From: Nioella sp965215655
Lineage (GTDB): Bacteria; Pseudomonadota; Alphaproteobacteria; Rhodobacterales; Rhodobacteraceae
Assembly (NCBI RefSeq): GCF_965215655.1
Contig: NZ_OZ244111.1
Span: forward strand, 434,001-498,000
Direction of reading: 5' to 3'
DNA: 64,000 nt
Part shown: in pieces, positions 34,414 to 44,397 of the stretch
How the letters are laid out: each line of letters begins with the position of its first letter
How positions within the stretch are numbered: position 1 is the first letter of the stretch
The notes under the pieces: model-generated
Told to the model about the DNA's origin: nothing
Seen by the model: only the letters and a program-made list of their open reading frames with translations
Databases searched by the model: none
Program-made: the position numbers and the translations under genes

Positions 34414-34481
34414 GAAACCGCTTTCCGTCTGCACGGATGGTGTACGGGGGGTGTACGGGGGGTGTACGCATGGCACCCCCC
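34414..34481 (-). repeat. dispersed intergenic repeat, copy B (GTACACCCCCC units)
   Basis: This is the reverse-strand partner of the copy at 47-115, with three GTACAC units 11 bp apart, the same GGTGCCATGC entry and the same CGTGCAGAC and GGTTTC exit. The two copies differ at a handful of positions and one indel. Confidence 0.75.
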
Positions 34482-34593
34482 GATGTGACCCCGAAAATGT
34501 CGCGACGGAACACGCGATTTGCCGCTCTCGCCTCTTGAACCCTGCCACCATGCCCCGCAGTCTCACCCCAAAGCGCGAGGGAGGAATCGCCAC

Positions 34594-35685
34594 ATGACAA
34601 CAGTCAAAGCCGCCGTCTGCCACGCCTTCGGCGAGCCGCTGAGCATCGAGGAGATCGAGCTGCGGGCCCCGGGGCAGGGCGAGGTCGAGGTCAAGCTCGA
34701 TGCCGTCGCCATCTGCCATTCCGACATTTCCTTCATCGACGGCGGATGGGGCGGCGACCTTCCGGCCGTGTACGGCCACGAGGCAGCCGGACGCATCACC
34801 TCGGTCGGCCCCGGTGTCACCGCGTACAAGCCAGGCGACAAGGTATTGGTTACGCTCATAAAATCCTGTGGCACCTGCGGGTCCTGCGCCTCCGGGGCGC
34901 CGGTCTATTGCGATGGTAACACGCCCGTTGATCCGGCCATTCGACTGACCGATGGCACCGTCGTGACGAAAGCCATGGAATGCGGCGCCTTTGCCGAGGC
35001 CGCCGTGGTCCATCAAAGCCAGCTCGCCCCCCTGCCGGACGACATGCCTGCCGATGTGGCCAGCCTGCTGGCCTGTGGCGTGATCACCGGTATCGGCGCG
35101 GTCGTGAACACCGCCAAGGTGCGTCCCGGCCAGAACGTGGTGGTAATCGGTGCGGGCGGTGTCGGGCTCAACGCCATTCAGGGCGCGCGCATCGCCGGGG
35201 CCGCGCGCATCATCGCGATGGACATGTCCGAAGATAAACTCAACGATGCCAAAGGGTTCGGCGCGACGGACGGCATTCTCGCCACCGAGTCGGAACCCTG
35301 GAAGGCCGTGGCCAGGATCACCGGCGGCAAGATGGCCGACGCGGTCTTCGTCACCGTCGGCGCGATCCCGGCCTATGACCAATCCCTGCGCCTGCTGGCG
35401 CGCGGCGGCACAATGTATGCCGTGGGGATGCCCCATAGCGGGGCCATGGCGGAATATGAACCGGTAATCATCGCCGCCGTGGGGCAGGGGATGAAGGGCT
35501 CCAAGATGGGTGACGCGGTCCTGCCGCGCGACATCCCGTGGATGGTCGACATGTACCAGCAGGGGCGCCTGAAGCTCGACGAACTGATTTCGAACCGCTG
35601 GAGGCTCGACCAGATCAACGAGGCCATCGCCGACACCAAGACCGGCCACGCACGGCGCAACGTGATCCTGCTCGGCGAGGCGTGA
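34594..35685 (+). CDS. zinc-dependent alcohol dehydrogenase
   Basis: A 363-residue MDR-family dehydrogenase. Catalytic zinc ligands Cys41 and His62-Glu63 (ICHSD, GHEAAG) and the structural-zinc cysteines 92, 95, 98 and 106 are all present. The NAD site is GAGGVGLNAIQ. It resembles class III-like or aryl-alcohol dehydrogenases of Rhodobacteraceae; the substrate is uncertain. GGAGG lies at good spacing before ATG 34594. The downstream GNAT gene is convergent. Confidence 0.9.
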   Translation: MTTVKAAVCHAFGEPLSIEEIELRAPGQGEVEVKLDAVAICHSDISFIDGGWGGDLPAVYGHEAAGRITSVGPGVTAYKPGDKVLVTLIKSCGTCGSCASGAPVYCDGNTPVDPAIRLTDGTVVTKAMECGAFAEAAVVHQSQLAPLPDDMPADVASLLACGVITGIGAVVNTAKVRPGQNVVVIGAGGVGLNAIQGARIAGAARIIAMDMSEDKLNDAKGFGATDGILATESEPWKAVARITGGKMADAVFVTVGAIPAYDQSLRLLARGGTMYAVGMPHSGAMAEYEPVIIAAVGQGMKGSKMGDAVLPRDIPWMVDMYQQGRLKLDELISNRWRLDQINEAIADTKTGHARRNVILLGEA

Positions 35686-35692
35686 CGTTCCG

Positions 35693-36115
35693 TCAGTCCC
35701 AGGAGTAGACCACAACACCCGACTGCGCCCGTCCGCCAAGGCGGGCGTAGAGCGCCCGGGCCGGGGCGTTGTCGTCCTCGGTCGCCAGCCAGATGGTTTC
35801 GCAGCCCATGGCGCGGGCTTCCGCTAGCACAGAGCGCCCAAGCGCCAGCCCGATCCCGCGCCGCCGCCAGTCCTCGTGCACGCCGATCTCGTCGAGGTAA
35901 AAGCTTGGGGCCTTGTCCGGCATAAGGACAACCGCACCAGATGCCATCCCGACAAGCGCCCCATCGGCAAGCGCCCCGATCAGCAGCTGTCCCTGTGCCC
36001 GCAGCTTGTGTTGCAACTGGTCGGGGCGAACCGGCCCGTTGAACAGCCCGTCGCGGACAGACAGGGCGAGGTCGGCATCTTCCAAGCCGAGGCGGCGAAT
36101 CTCGATAGCATCCAT
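35693..36115 (-). CDS. GNAT-family N-acetyltransferase
   Basis: A 140-residue acetyltransferase with the acetyl-CoA motif A (YLDEIGVHEDWRRRGIGLALGRSVLAEA, where RRRGIG is the Q/RxxGxG/A loop) and the C-terminal ALYARLGGRA segment. It looks like the group containing aminoglycoside 6'-acetyltransferases and protein acetyltransferases, but substrate cannot be inferred. ATG 36115 is divergent from the enolase-superfamily gene. Confidence 0.85.
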   Translation of the reverse strand: MDAIEIRRLGLEDADLALSVRDGLFNGPVRPDQLQHKLRAQGQLLIGALADGALVGMASGAVVLMPDKAPSFYLDEIGVHEDWRRRGIGLALGRSVLAEARAMGCETIWLATEDDNAPARALYARLGGRAQSGVVVYSWD

Positions 36116-36185
36116 TCCAGAGCCTCCTTGCCCAACCGTGCCGGGCGGGGCAGGGTGATGCAAGCAAAGCCGAGGGAGCAGCTGC

Positions 36186-37409
36186 ATGAAACTGGCCGAT
36201 CTGGAAATCTTCGTCATCGCTCCGCCCAACCCCGGTATGGGCGGGCGCTACTGGATCGTGCCGAAGCTGACCACGGCCTGCGGGATTTCGGGCTATGGCG
36301 AATGCTACGCGTCGTCCGTGGGGCCAGAGGCAATGCGGGCCGTGATCGCAGACGTGTTTCAGCGCTATTTCGAGGGCGAAAGCCCCGAGAATATCGAACG
36401 CATCTTCCGCCGCACCTATTCCTCCGGCTTCACGCAGCGGCCCGATCTGACGGTCATGGGCGCTTATGCCGGGTTGGAGATCGCCTGTTGGGACATCCTC
36501 GGCAAGGCGCGGAACCGGCCCGTGTGGGCACTGATCGGCGGCAGGATGAACGAGCGGCTGAGGGCCTATACCTACCTTTATCCGCTCGCCCATCACCACC
36601 CGACGGAGTTTTGGATCTCTCCTGACATGGCGGGTGAAGCGGCAGCCGATTGCGTCGCGCGCGGCTATACGGCGGTCAAGTTCGACCCGGCAGGCCCCTA
36701 CACGATGCGCGGCGGCCATATGCCTGCCATGTCCGACATCACGCGGTCCGTGGCCTTCTGCAAGGCGATCCGCGAGGCCGTGGGCGACCGGGCCGATCTG
36801 CTCTTCGGCACGCACGGCCAGTTCACGCCCGGCGGCGCGATCCGGCTCGGGCAGGCTCTGGAACCCTACAGCCCGCTCTGGTTTGAAGAGCCCACACCGC
36901 CCGACAACTATGCCGCCATGGCCGAGGTCGCGCGCGCGGTGCGCATTCCCGTCGCCACGGGCGAACGCCTGACCACGAAGGCCGAATTCGCCGACGTCCT
37001 GCGCGCGGGTGCCGCCACGATTCTGCAACCGGCGCTTGGCCGGGCAGGCGGCATCTGGGAGGGCAAGAAGATCGCCACGCTGGCCGAAACCTTCGGCGCG
37101 CAGATTGCCCCCCATCTTTATGCCGGGCCGGTGGAATGGGCGGCGAATATCCATCTGGGCACGACCTGTCCGAATCTTCTGCTGGTCGAGACAATCGAGA
37201 CCGACTTCCACCGCGACCTCATTGGCGGCACGATCCGGGTGGAGAACGGCTTTGTCCATGCGCCCGCGGGGCCGGGGCTTGGGATCGCGTTCAACGAGGA
37301 CCTCGCCCGCGCCCATCCCTGCGACCGCACCGGGCTGCATCTGGAAATGCAGGACGCGCCCTGCGACTGGCAGAACGGCAACGCCTTCGCGGGAGGCTCG
37401 CCGGACTGA
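36186..37409 (+). CDS. mandelate racemase/muconate lactonizing (enolase superfamily) enzyme
   Basis: A 407-residue enolase-superfamily protein with the capping domain (about 1-125) and barrel. Barrel landmarks are VKFDPAGPY (general base strand), LLFGTHGQFTPGGA, WFEEPTPPDN and VATGERL. The Glu metal ligands of the second and third positions are in EEP and GER, but the first ligand position, usually Asp, reads GTHG. This resembles galactonate/mannonate dehydratase-like sugar-acid enzymes. It follows a divergent GNAT gene and precedes tRNA-Arg; no sugar-acid transporter is nearby to suggest a substrate. Confidence 0.82.
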   Translation: MKLADLEIFVIAPPNPGMGGRYWIVPKLTTACGISGYGECYASSVGPEAMRAVIADVFQRYFEGESPENIERIFRRTYSSGFTQRPDLTVMGAYAGLEIACWDILGKARNRPVWALIGGRMNERLRAYTYLYPLAHHHPTEFWISPDMAGEAAADCVARGYTAVKFDPAGPYTMRGGHMPAMSDITRSVAFCKAIREAVGDRADLLFGTHGQFTPGGAIRLGQALEPYSPLWFEEPTPPDNYAAMAEVARAVRIPVATGERLTTKAEFADVLRAGAATILQPALGRAGGIWEGKKIATLAETFGAQIAPHLYAGPVEWAANIHLGTTCPNLLLVETIETDFHRDLIGGTIRVENGFVHAPAGPGLGIAFNEDLARAHPCDRTGLHLEMQDAPCDWQNGNAFAGGSPD

Positions 37410-37503
37410 GATACACCGCCTATCCGCCACCCGACATCCGGTTTCCGGAAATCGCGGCATTGGGGCCGCACATGATCTCGGCCCGCTGAAAGAACGAAGA
37501 AAA

Positions 37504-37580
37504 TGGCGATCCCGCGAGGACTCGAACCCCGAACCTGCTGATTAGAAGTCAGCTGCTCTATCCAGTTGAGCTACGGGACC
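37504..37580 (-). tRNA. tRNA-Arg (anticodon UCU)
   Basis: On the minus strand a complete cloverleaf can be drawn: acceptor GGTCCCG with CGGGATC, D arm GCTC/GAGC, anticodon stem GCTGA/TCAGC with loop CTTCTAA (anticodon TCT), T arm CGGGG-TTCGAGT-CCTCG, discriminator G and an encoded CCA. AGA is a rare codon in such GC-rich genomes. The gene lies between two protein genes with no sign of an integrated element. Confidence 0.95.
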
Positions 37581-37631
37581 GCTGTGCTCTAGATGCGCGA
37601 CCCGGAGGGCGAACGCAAGGGACAAGCTGCT

Positions 37632-38105
37632 TCAAATCTCGCGGGTCATGAAGGTGGACAGGGGGTCGTCCGCGTAGCCTGCATAGGGGCCGCAGGGAAT
37701 GAATCCTGCGCGGGTGTAAAGTGACCGGGCGGTTGCGTGATCTGTGCCCGCCCCGGTTTCAAGGCTGATCCGCTGCACCCCGCGTGACCGGGCGTCGGAC
37801 AGCATGCTTTCCAACAGCGCCTTTCCCGCACCGCGTCCCCGGGCGATGTCGCGCACATGCATGGATTTCAGCTCTTCATGGCCCGGACCGATGCCCACCA
37901 AAGCCCCGATTGCCAGAAGCCGGTCATTGTCACGCAGGGAAAAAATCCGCGCGCCTGCACCGGTCAGGTCATCGACGGATTTCACATGACAACTGGCATG
38001 CGGAGTCTGGGTCCGCATCAGTGCCTCGTGGATCTGCAACAGCTCGACCACATCCGCGTGGCTGGTGTCTTCCAGCGTCACGGTCAGGCGGCCTTGGCAG
38101 GTCAT
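37632..38105 (-). CDS. GNAT-family N-acetyltransferase
   Basis: A 157-residue acetyltransferase: LKSMHVRDIARGRGAGKALLESML carries the RGRGAG acetyl-CoA loop, and the end has SLYTRAGFIPCGPYAGY. This pattern (ELKSMHV, GPYAGY) is close to the YafP/PhnO-like cytosolic acetyltransferases of small amines. The substrate is unknown. The NDUFS4-like gene is 4 bp upstream, so the two may be co-transcribed. Confidence 0.87.
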   Translation of the reverse strand: MTCQGRLTVTLEDTSHADVVELLQIHEALMRTQTPHASCHVKSVDDLTGAGARIFSLRDNDRLLAIGALVGIGPGHEELKSMHVRDIARGRGAGKALLESMLSDARSRGVQRISLETGAGTDHATARSLYTRAGFIPCGPYAGYADDPLSTFMTREI

Positions 38106-38109
38106 CCGG

Positions 38110-38421
38110 TCAGTGGGTCCAGACCTGACGGCGATTGGTGGCGAAGTTTTCGCCATAGCCGCCCTTGCGGATATTGGCCTTGCGCTTCTGCGGCTGCAGG
38201 ACAACAGCCTCGATCCCGTGCTCCCGCGCATAGGCCTTCGCGGCTTCCAGGCTGTCGAAGCGCAGCTTGACCTGGCTGTTCATGTCGCCCGATCCGGTCC
38301 ATCCCATCAGTGGATCGACCTCGCGCCGTTCAGCAGGGGCGAATTCCAGCACCCAGGTTTTGGTCTTCCCAAGGCCGGATTGCATCGCGTTCCGGGCAGG
38401 CTGATAGATTCGTGCGCGCAT
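38110..38421 (-). CDS. NADH dehydrogenase accessory subunit, NDUFS4-like (ETC complex I region)
   Basis: A 103-residue protein matching the ETC_C1_NDUFA4/NDUFS4 domain: RARIYQPARNAMQSG, WVLEFAPAERREVDPLMGW and the AYAREHGIEAVVLQP segment. In alphaproteobacteria and mitochondria this supernumerary complex I subunit (18 kDa) stabilises the NADH-oxidising arm. It is encoded away from the nuo operon, as is usual. ATG 38421 is the family start; the GNAT gene follows. Confidence 0.88.
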   Translation of the reverse strand: MRARIYQPARNAMQSGLGKTKTWVLEFAPAERREVDPLMGWTGSGDMNSQVKLRFDSLEAAKAYAREHGIEAVVLQPQKRKANIRKGGYGENFATNRRQVWTH

Positions 38422-38841
38422 CGGGCCACTCCTTGGCAGGTCATGGGGCTGTCTTATCATGAAACACGGTGCGGGATGCAACGGTCAATCTGGTCGCGGG
38501 AAGGAGGGAAAGCAGGCTGCCGGCCGGGCTCGTGGAGCGAGTGTGGGGTGGGTGGTGCGAGGCCGACCGGCAACCGTTTTGCTGCTTGCCATGCAACCTT
38601 AAGGTGGAGATACATCGGGCAGCAAGGAAATACTCCCGCAGATTTCTTACGAAATCGTTTAAAATTCAGCGCAGTATGCGCCCGAGCGGTTTTCTTTCGC
38701 GCAATGCACCCTGCTGACAGAACGCTGTCAGGAGGTGTCAGCTATGACATCGCCACCGGACGCGCCCGGCGAAATTCCCCGCCGCCCCCTTGCAGGCGAA
38801 CAAAAAGAGATCATTCTAAGGGGCAACCCAAGGATAAATGC
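38422..38841. other. uvrB upstream region
   Basis: These 420 bp lie between the divergent NDUFS4-like and uvrB genes. The segment 38630-38700 is AT-rich compared with its surroundings and may hold the uvrB promoter. A cluster of TGACA palindromes sits at 38714-38749. GGAGG lies 8 bases before an ATG at 38744, opening a frame of 82 codons that mostly overlaps uvrB out of frame. I see no convincing SOS box (GTTC-N7-GTTC type). Confidence 0.6.
38714..38749. promoter_or_regulatory. two adjacent TGACA palindromes upstream of uvrB
   Basis: CTGACAG (38714-38720), 4 bases, CTGTCAG (38725-38731), then TGTCA (38736-38740), 4 bases, TGACA (38745-38749). Both palindromes have the same 4-base spacer. An operator is possible, and a short RNA hairpin is an alternative. 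Confidence 0.45.
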
Positions 38842-41019
<2,178 letters not shown>

Positions 41020-41024
41020 CGATG

Positions 41025-41096
41025 GTAGGGTGGGCAGTTCTGCCCACCACACCGCCTATCCTGTGTCATCAACGGTGGGCAGACTGCCCACCCTAC
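41025..41096. repeat. inverted pair of REP palindromes
   Basis: REP1 has GTAG then GGTGGGCAG, 2 bases and CTGCCCACC (41025-41048). REP2 has GGTGGGCAG, 1 base and CTGCCCACC then CTAC (41074-41096). Each is a near-perfect palindrome with a GTAG tetranucleotide on one side; the two face opposite ways, like a bacterial interspersed mosaic element. REP2 overlaps the stop codon of the transposase. Confidence 0.88.
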
Positions 41097-41644
41097 GAAA
41101 ACCGCTCTCCGAATCTTCCTTCGACGTCCGTGCCGATCCATTCCGGTTCAATCCGACCGGCTTTGATATCCCGGTGAATGGAGGAAAAGGGCCAATCTGC
41201 GGCCCGCTCGACCAATCCGTGTTTCACCGGGTTGCTCCAGCAATACGCAACATGCGCCCGGAAATCCGCCTCGTCACGGATCGTGTGCTCCCAGAACCGC
41301 CTCTGCCAAATTCCCCGCTCCCGCTTGGCCCGTTTGCTCGGGGAAACCGTAGGGTGGGCAATGTTGCCCACCTTCACCCCCACCATCCTTGTGAACCGGT
41401 GCTTGATCTTGCGCCAACGCTCTGAATAGGCGCTGTCTCCCTCCGGCAGGGTCCAGACCGCGTGCAGGTGATCGGGAAGCACGACCATCGCATCACAGCG
41501 GATCGGCGCATGGCGGATGGTTGCCCGGTAGGCGCGGCGCAGGTCTTCGATTTGGTCGGTCAGCAGGGAGGAGGATGGGTCGGCAAGATTGACGGTAAAG
41601 AAAAAGCTGCCACCGGGGGATCTGGATCGAATGTAATTAGGCAT
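41093..41644 (-). CDS. REP-associated tyrosine transposase (RAYT)
   Basis: A 183-residue Y1/IS200-like transposase of the RAYT group. The HUH metal-binding signature is in VLPDHLHAVWTLPEGDSAYSERW, and the C-terminal region has WQRRFWEHTIRDEADFRAHVAYCWSNPVKHGLV, with the conserved Tyr in AYCW and the INPVKHG-type segment. RAYTs are chromosomal, non-IS genes thought to mobilise REP palindromes. ATG 41644 starts MPNYIRSRSP. REPs lie at both ends, and one REP lies inside the reading frame at 41349-41372. The TAG stop falls in REP2. Confidence 0.9.
   Translation of the reverse strand: MPNYIRSRSPGGSFFFTVNLADPSSSLLTDQIEDLRRAYRATIRHAPIRCDAMVVLPDHLHAVWTLPEGDSAYSERWRKIKHRFTRMVGVKVGNIAHPTVSPSKRAKRERGIWQRRFWEHTIRDEADFRAHVAYCWSNPVKHGLVERAADWPFSSIHRDIKAGRIEPEWIGTDVEGRFGERFS
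41349..41372. repeat. REP palindrome inside the transposase gene
   Basis: GTAG, GGTGGGCAA, 2 bases and TTGCCCACC: a complete REP unit in the coding sequence, translated as part of VGNIAHPTV between the MVGVK and SPSKRAKRERG segments. It has not broken the frame. Confidence 0.88.
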
Positions 41645-41689
41645 GAGAGCAGAAAGCATGACTGCCGTTACCGGGACGTTAACGTGAAT

Positions 41690-41712
41690 GGTGGGCAAAC
41701 TGCCCACCCTAC
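41690..41712. repeat. REP palindrome upstream of the transposase
   Basis: GGTGGGCA, 3 bases and TGCCCACC followed by CTAC. It lies 46 bp upstream of the transposase start, in the same orientation as REP2. Confidence 0.88.
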
Positions 41713-41835
41713 GCAGGCCGCTTTCCAAACGCTCCAGACATCTCCGCACCCGGTTAGCGCTCCGAATTGAATTTCGGACGGTTCACCGATGAAGACGCGG
41801 CGGAACGCGGGCTGCAGGTTCCGGACTTCTGAGCC

Positions 41836-42414
41836 TCAGACCTCCAGCTCCGCCACCGGGATGATCGGGAAGAACTGGCCGGAGGACCAGACCCCGAACA
41901 TGTCCACGCCCTCGACCTCGTGCGATTCGCCAAGCTCGATCATCCGATAGAAGGTCTTGCGGTCAATCAGCGCCTCCAGCCCGGCGCGGATATGGATGTA
42001 GGGCGAGGGTTCGCCGCCGTCGTCGCGCTCCACGCGGATGGGGTGATCCGCATCTGCGACCACCACCTCTTCCACATTGGTGGTGAAGGTCATGACCTGA
42101 TCACGGCCATCGCCCGCCGCATCCATGTCCACCGCCACGAAGGGGGCGTCCACCACGCGGATGCCGACCTTTTCGACCGGCGTCACGAGGAAATACTTCC
42201 CGTCCTCCAGCTTCAGGATCGAGGCAAACAGTTTGACCAAGGGGAAGCGGCCAATCGGGGTGCCGAGGTAGAACCAGGTGCCATCGCGCCTGATTTCCAT
42301 GTCCAGATCACCGCAGAAATCGGGGTTCCACAGGTGAACCGGCGGGTGCTTGCCGTCTTTCTGGGCGGCTTTTGCCGCTGCAATCAGGCTGTCGGGGGTG
42401 ACTTTCACGATCAT
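41836..42414 (-). CDS. DUF1285 domain protein
   Basis: A 192-residue protein of the DUF1285 family, common in alphaproteobacteria: PVHLWNPDFCGDLDMEIRRDGTWFYLGTPIGR is split between the conserved CGDLDM and TPIGR points, followed by FLVTPVEKVGIRVVDAPFVAVDM. Function of the family is not established. I chose ATG 42414; a TTG at 42453 is a possible longer start. It is divergent from the moxR operon, with which DUF1285 genes are often neighbours. Confidence 0.85.
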   Translation of the reverse strand: MIVKVTPDSLIAAAKAAQKDGKHPPVHLWNPDFCGDLDMEIRRDGTWFYLGTPIGRFPLVKLFASILKLEDGKYFLVTPVEKVGIRVVDAPFVAVDMDAAGDGRDQVMTFTTNVEEVVVADADHPIRVERDDGGEPSPYIHIRAGLEALIDRKTFYRMIELGESHEVEGVDMFGVWSSGQFFPIIPVAELEV

Positions 42415-42499
42415 TTGTCCGGTCTTTGCTTTTGCCGTTTGAGCTTGCCGCAATAGTTGTCTTTACTAGGAGAACATAACCATTCACCGGAGTATTGCC

Positions 42500-43507
42500 A
42501 TGTCTGACCCCGAAAAGCTGGTCACAGAGATCGAAAATCTGGGGGGAAAGCTGGCCGAGGCCAAGGCCGCCATCGCCTCGCGCATCATCGGGCAGGAAGA
42601 AGTGGTGAACCTGTCGCTCGCAGCGATGCTGTCGGGTGGGCATGCCCTGTTGATGGGCCTGCCGGGGATGGGCAAGACGCTGCTGGTCGATACGCTGTCG
42701 ACTGTCATGGGGTTGAGCGGGTCGCGCATCCAGTTCACGCCGGACCTGATGCCTGCCGATATTCTGGGGTCGGAAGTGCTGGAAACCGGCGGCGACGGGG
42801 CGCGGTCCTTTCGCTTTATCGAGGGGCCGATCTTTTGTCAGCTTCTGATGGCTGACGAAATTAACCGCGCCTCCCCCCGGACGCAGTCGGCGCTGTTGCA
42901 GGCCATGCAGGAGATGGAAGTGACCGTCGCAGGTGTGCATCATCCGCTGCCGCGCCCCTTTCATGTGCTGGCCACGCAGAACCCGATTGAACAGGAAGGC
43001 ACCTATCCGCTGCCAGAGGCGCAGCTGGACCGGTTTTTGGTGAAGATCGACGTGCATTACCCGGATCGGGAGACCGAGAAGGGCATTCTGCTGGCCACCA
43101 CCGGCACCGAGGAAGCGGTGGCGCATCAGGTGTTCGATGCCGACACGCTGATGGCGGCACAGCAGGTGGTGCGGCGGATGCCCGTGGGCGATGCGGTGGT
43201 CGAGATGATCCTCGATCTCGTGCGTGCCTGCCGACCCGAGGATGACGGCGCGCCTGCCCTGGTGCGTGATCATGTGGCCTGGGGCCCCGGCCCGCGCGCG
43301 GCGCAGGCGCTCATGCTGACGGTGCGCGCGCGGGCGCTGCTGGACGGGCGTCTGGCGCCCTCGCCCGAGGATGTGGCGGCCATGGCGCGGCCGGTCCTGT
43401 CGCACCGTATGGCGTTGTCTTTCGCGGCGCGGGCCGAAGGGATTGCGCTGGACGCCGTGATTGACGCGGTCACCGCGCAGGCGACCCGCACCGAGGCTGC
43501 CGCTTGA
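42500..43507 (+). CDS. MoxR-family AAA ATPase
   Basis: A 335-residue AAA+ ATPase of the MoxR group. Walker A GLPGMGKT is at 53-60, Walker B lies in LLMADEINRASPRTQ, and sensor 1 in VLATQNPIEQEGTYPLPEAQLDRFL. MoxR proteins act as chaperones that insert metals or remodel partner complexes together with VWA-domain proteins. GGAG lies 7 bases before ATG 42500. The end overlaps the DUF58 start (TTGA), so moxR leads this operon. Confidence 0.95.
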   Translation: MSDPEKLVTEIENLGGKLAEAKAAIASRIIGQEEVVNLSLAAMLSGGHALLMGLPGMGKTLLVDTLSTVMGLSGSRIQFTPDLMPADILGSEVLETGGDGARSFRFIEGPIFCQLLMADEINRASPRTQSALLQAMQEMEVTVAGVHHPLPRPFHVLATQNPIEQEGTYPLPEAQLDRFLVKIDVHYPDRETEKGILLATTGTEEAVAHQVFDADTLMAAQQVVRRMPVGDAVVEMILDLVRACRPEDDGAPALVRDHVAWGPGPRAAQALMLTVRARALLDGRLAPSPEDVAAMARPVLSHRMALSFAARAEGIALDAVIDAVTAQATRTEAAA

Positions 43508-44397
43508 CCCAACCCGCGCTTCATACAGCCGAAACGCTGCGGTCCCGATCCGAGGCGGTCGCGGGCAGCCTACCGGCGCTGATGGCCGATGCGCAGCATC
43601 TGGCGGCGACGATCTTGCTTGGGGAGCATGGACGCAAACGGCATGGGATGGGCGACGAATTCTGGCAGTATCGCAGCGCCGAGGCGGGGGATAGCTTGCG
43701 CGCCATCGACTGGCGACGTTCGGCCCGGGCGGACGGGCTTTACGTGCGGCAGACCGAATGGAAGGCAGCGCAATCGGTGATGATCGGCGTCGATGACGGG
43801 CAGAGCATGGGATATGCCGGGGCCAAGTCGCGACCGTCCAAGCTTCGCCGGGCGCAGACACTTGCGATGGCGCTGGCGATCCTGGCCGTGCGCGGCGGGG
43901 AACGCGTGGGGCTGACACATCTGGCCGATCCCCCTCGCAGCGGCGAGGCGCAGCTGATGCGCATGGCGGCGGCCCTGATGGAGCAGCGGGAAACGCCGGA
44001 TTATGGCGTGCCATCGCCGCAGATCCTGCCCGCCGGGTCGCGGGCGGTGTTCTTCTCGGATTTCCTCGGTGATTTGTCTCCGCTGGAGCGGGCGCTTGGT
44101 CAGGCGGCGGATCGGGGCGTCAAAGGGGCCTTGGTGCAGGTGCTGGACCCCGATGAGGAAAGCTTCCCCTTCGACGGGCGCACGGTGTTTGAAAGCATGG
44201 GGGGCGTTTTGCGGTTCGAGACGCTGAAGGCGGGCGGGCTGCGCGCGGCCTACCTGCGGCGGCTCGCGGCCCGCAAGGATCAGTTGCGGCAGATGGTGGC
44301 CCGCACCGGCTGGCGCTATCACTGCCACCATACCGGCGATGCAGCGGAGCCGAGCCTGCTCTGGCTTTACCGGGCGCTCGAAAAGGGGGCGTCATGA
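43504..44397 (+). CDS. DUF58 domain protein
   Basis: A 297-residue DUF58 protein with the hallmark GDEFWQYRSAEAGDSLRAIDWRRSARADGLYVRQTEWK and a VWA-like segment after it (SVMIGVDDGQSM, then RAVFFSDFLGDLSPLE). It starts with TTG overlapping the moxR stop. DUF58 genes nearly always follow moxR, and their products likely bridge MoxR and the membrane proteins. The stop codon lies in the first copy of a 19-bp direct repeat (44380-44398) that flanks the palindromic element downstream. Confidence 0.88.
   Translation: MTQPALHTAETLRSRSEAVAGSLPALMADAQHLAATILLGEHGRKRHGMGDEFWQYRSAEAGDSLRAIDWRRSARADGLYVRQTEWKAAQSVMIGVDDGQSMGYAGAKSRPSKLRRAQTLAMALAILAVRGGERVGLTHLADPPRSGEAQLMRMAAALMEQRETPDYGVPSPQILPAGSRAVFFSDFLGDLSPLERALGQAADRGVKGALVQVLDPDEESFPFDGRTVFESMGGVLRFETLKAGGLRAAYLRRLAARKDQLRQMVARTGWRYHCHHTGDAAEPSLLWLYRALEKGAS

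Larger units (their letters stand above)
34184..34593. other. repeat-rich intergenic region between pcaD and alcohol dehydrogenase genes
   Basis: These 410 bp separate two divergent genes. They hold copy 2 of the GCCAAGATGAA-type motif (34243-34267), an adjacent CCTCCG/CGGAGG palindrome, and copy B of the GTACACCCCCC repeat (34414-34481). A GGAGG ribosome site lies just before the dehydrogenase start. No further gene is supported. Confidence 0.7.

Noticed and set aside
33386..34472. Extended pcaD reading frame starting in the GTACACC repeat
   Set aside because: The frame is open, but the extra part is Arg/Pro-rich repeat translation, and similarity to enol-lactonases starts at 34183.
37504..37580. 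tRNA-Arg as an integration site
   Set aside because: No integrase, no second copy of the tRNA 3' end and ordinary neighbouring genes on both sides.
41093..41644. Classical IS200/IS605 insertion sequence
   Set aside because: No IS ends or second ORF; the surrounding REP palindromes and protein pattern fit a RAYT.
42308..44014. 568-codon open frame antisense to moxR and DUF58
   Set aside because: Low-complexity Arg/His/Pro-rich translation complementary to two well-supported genes.
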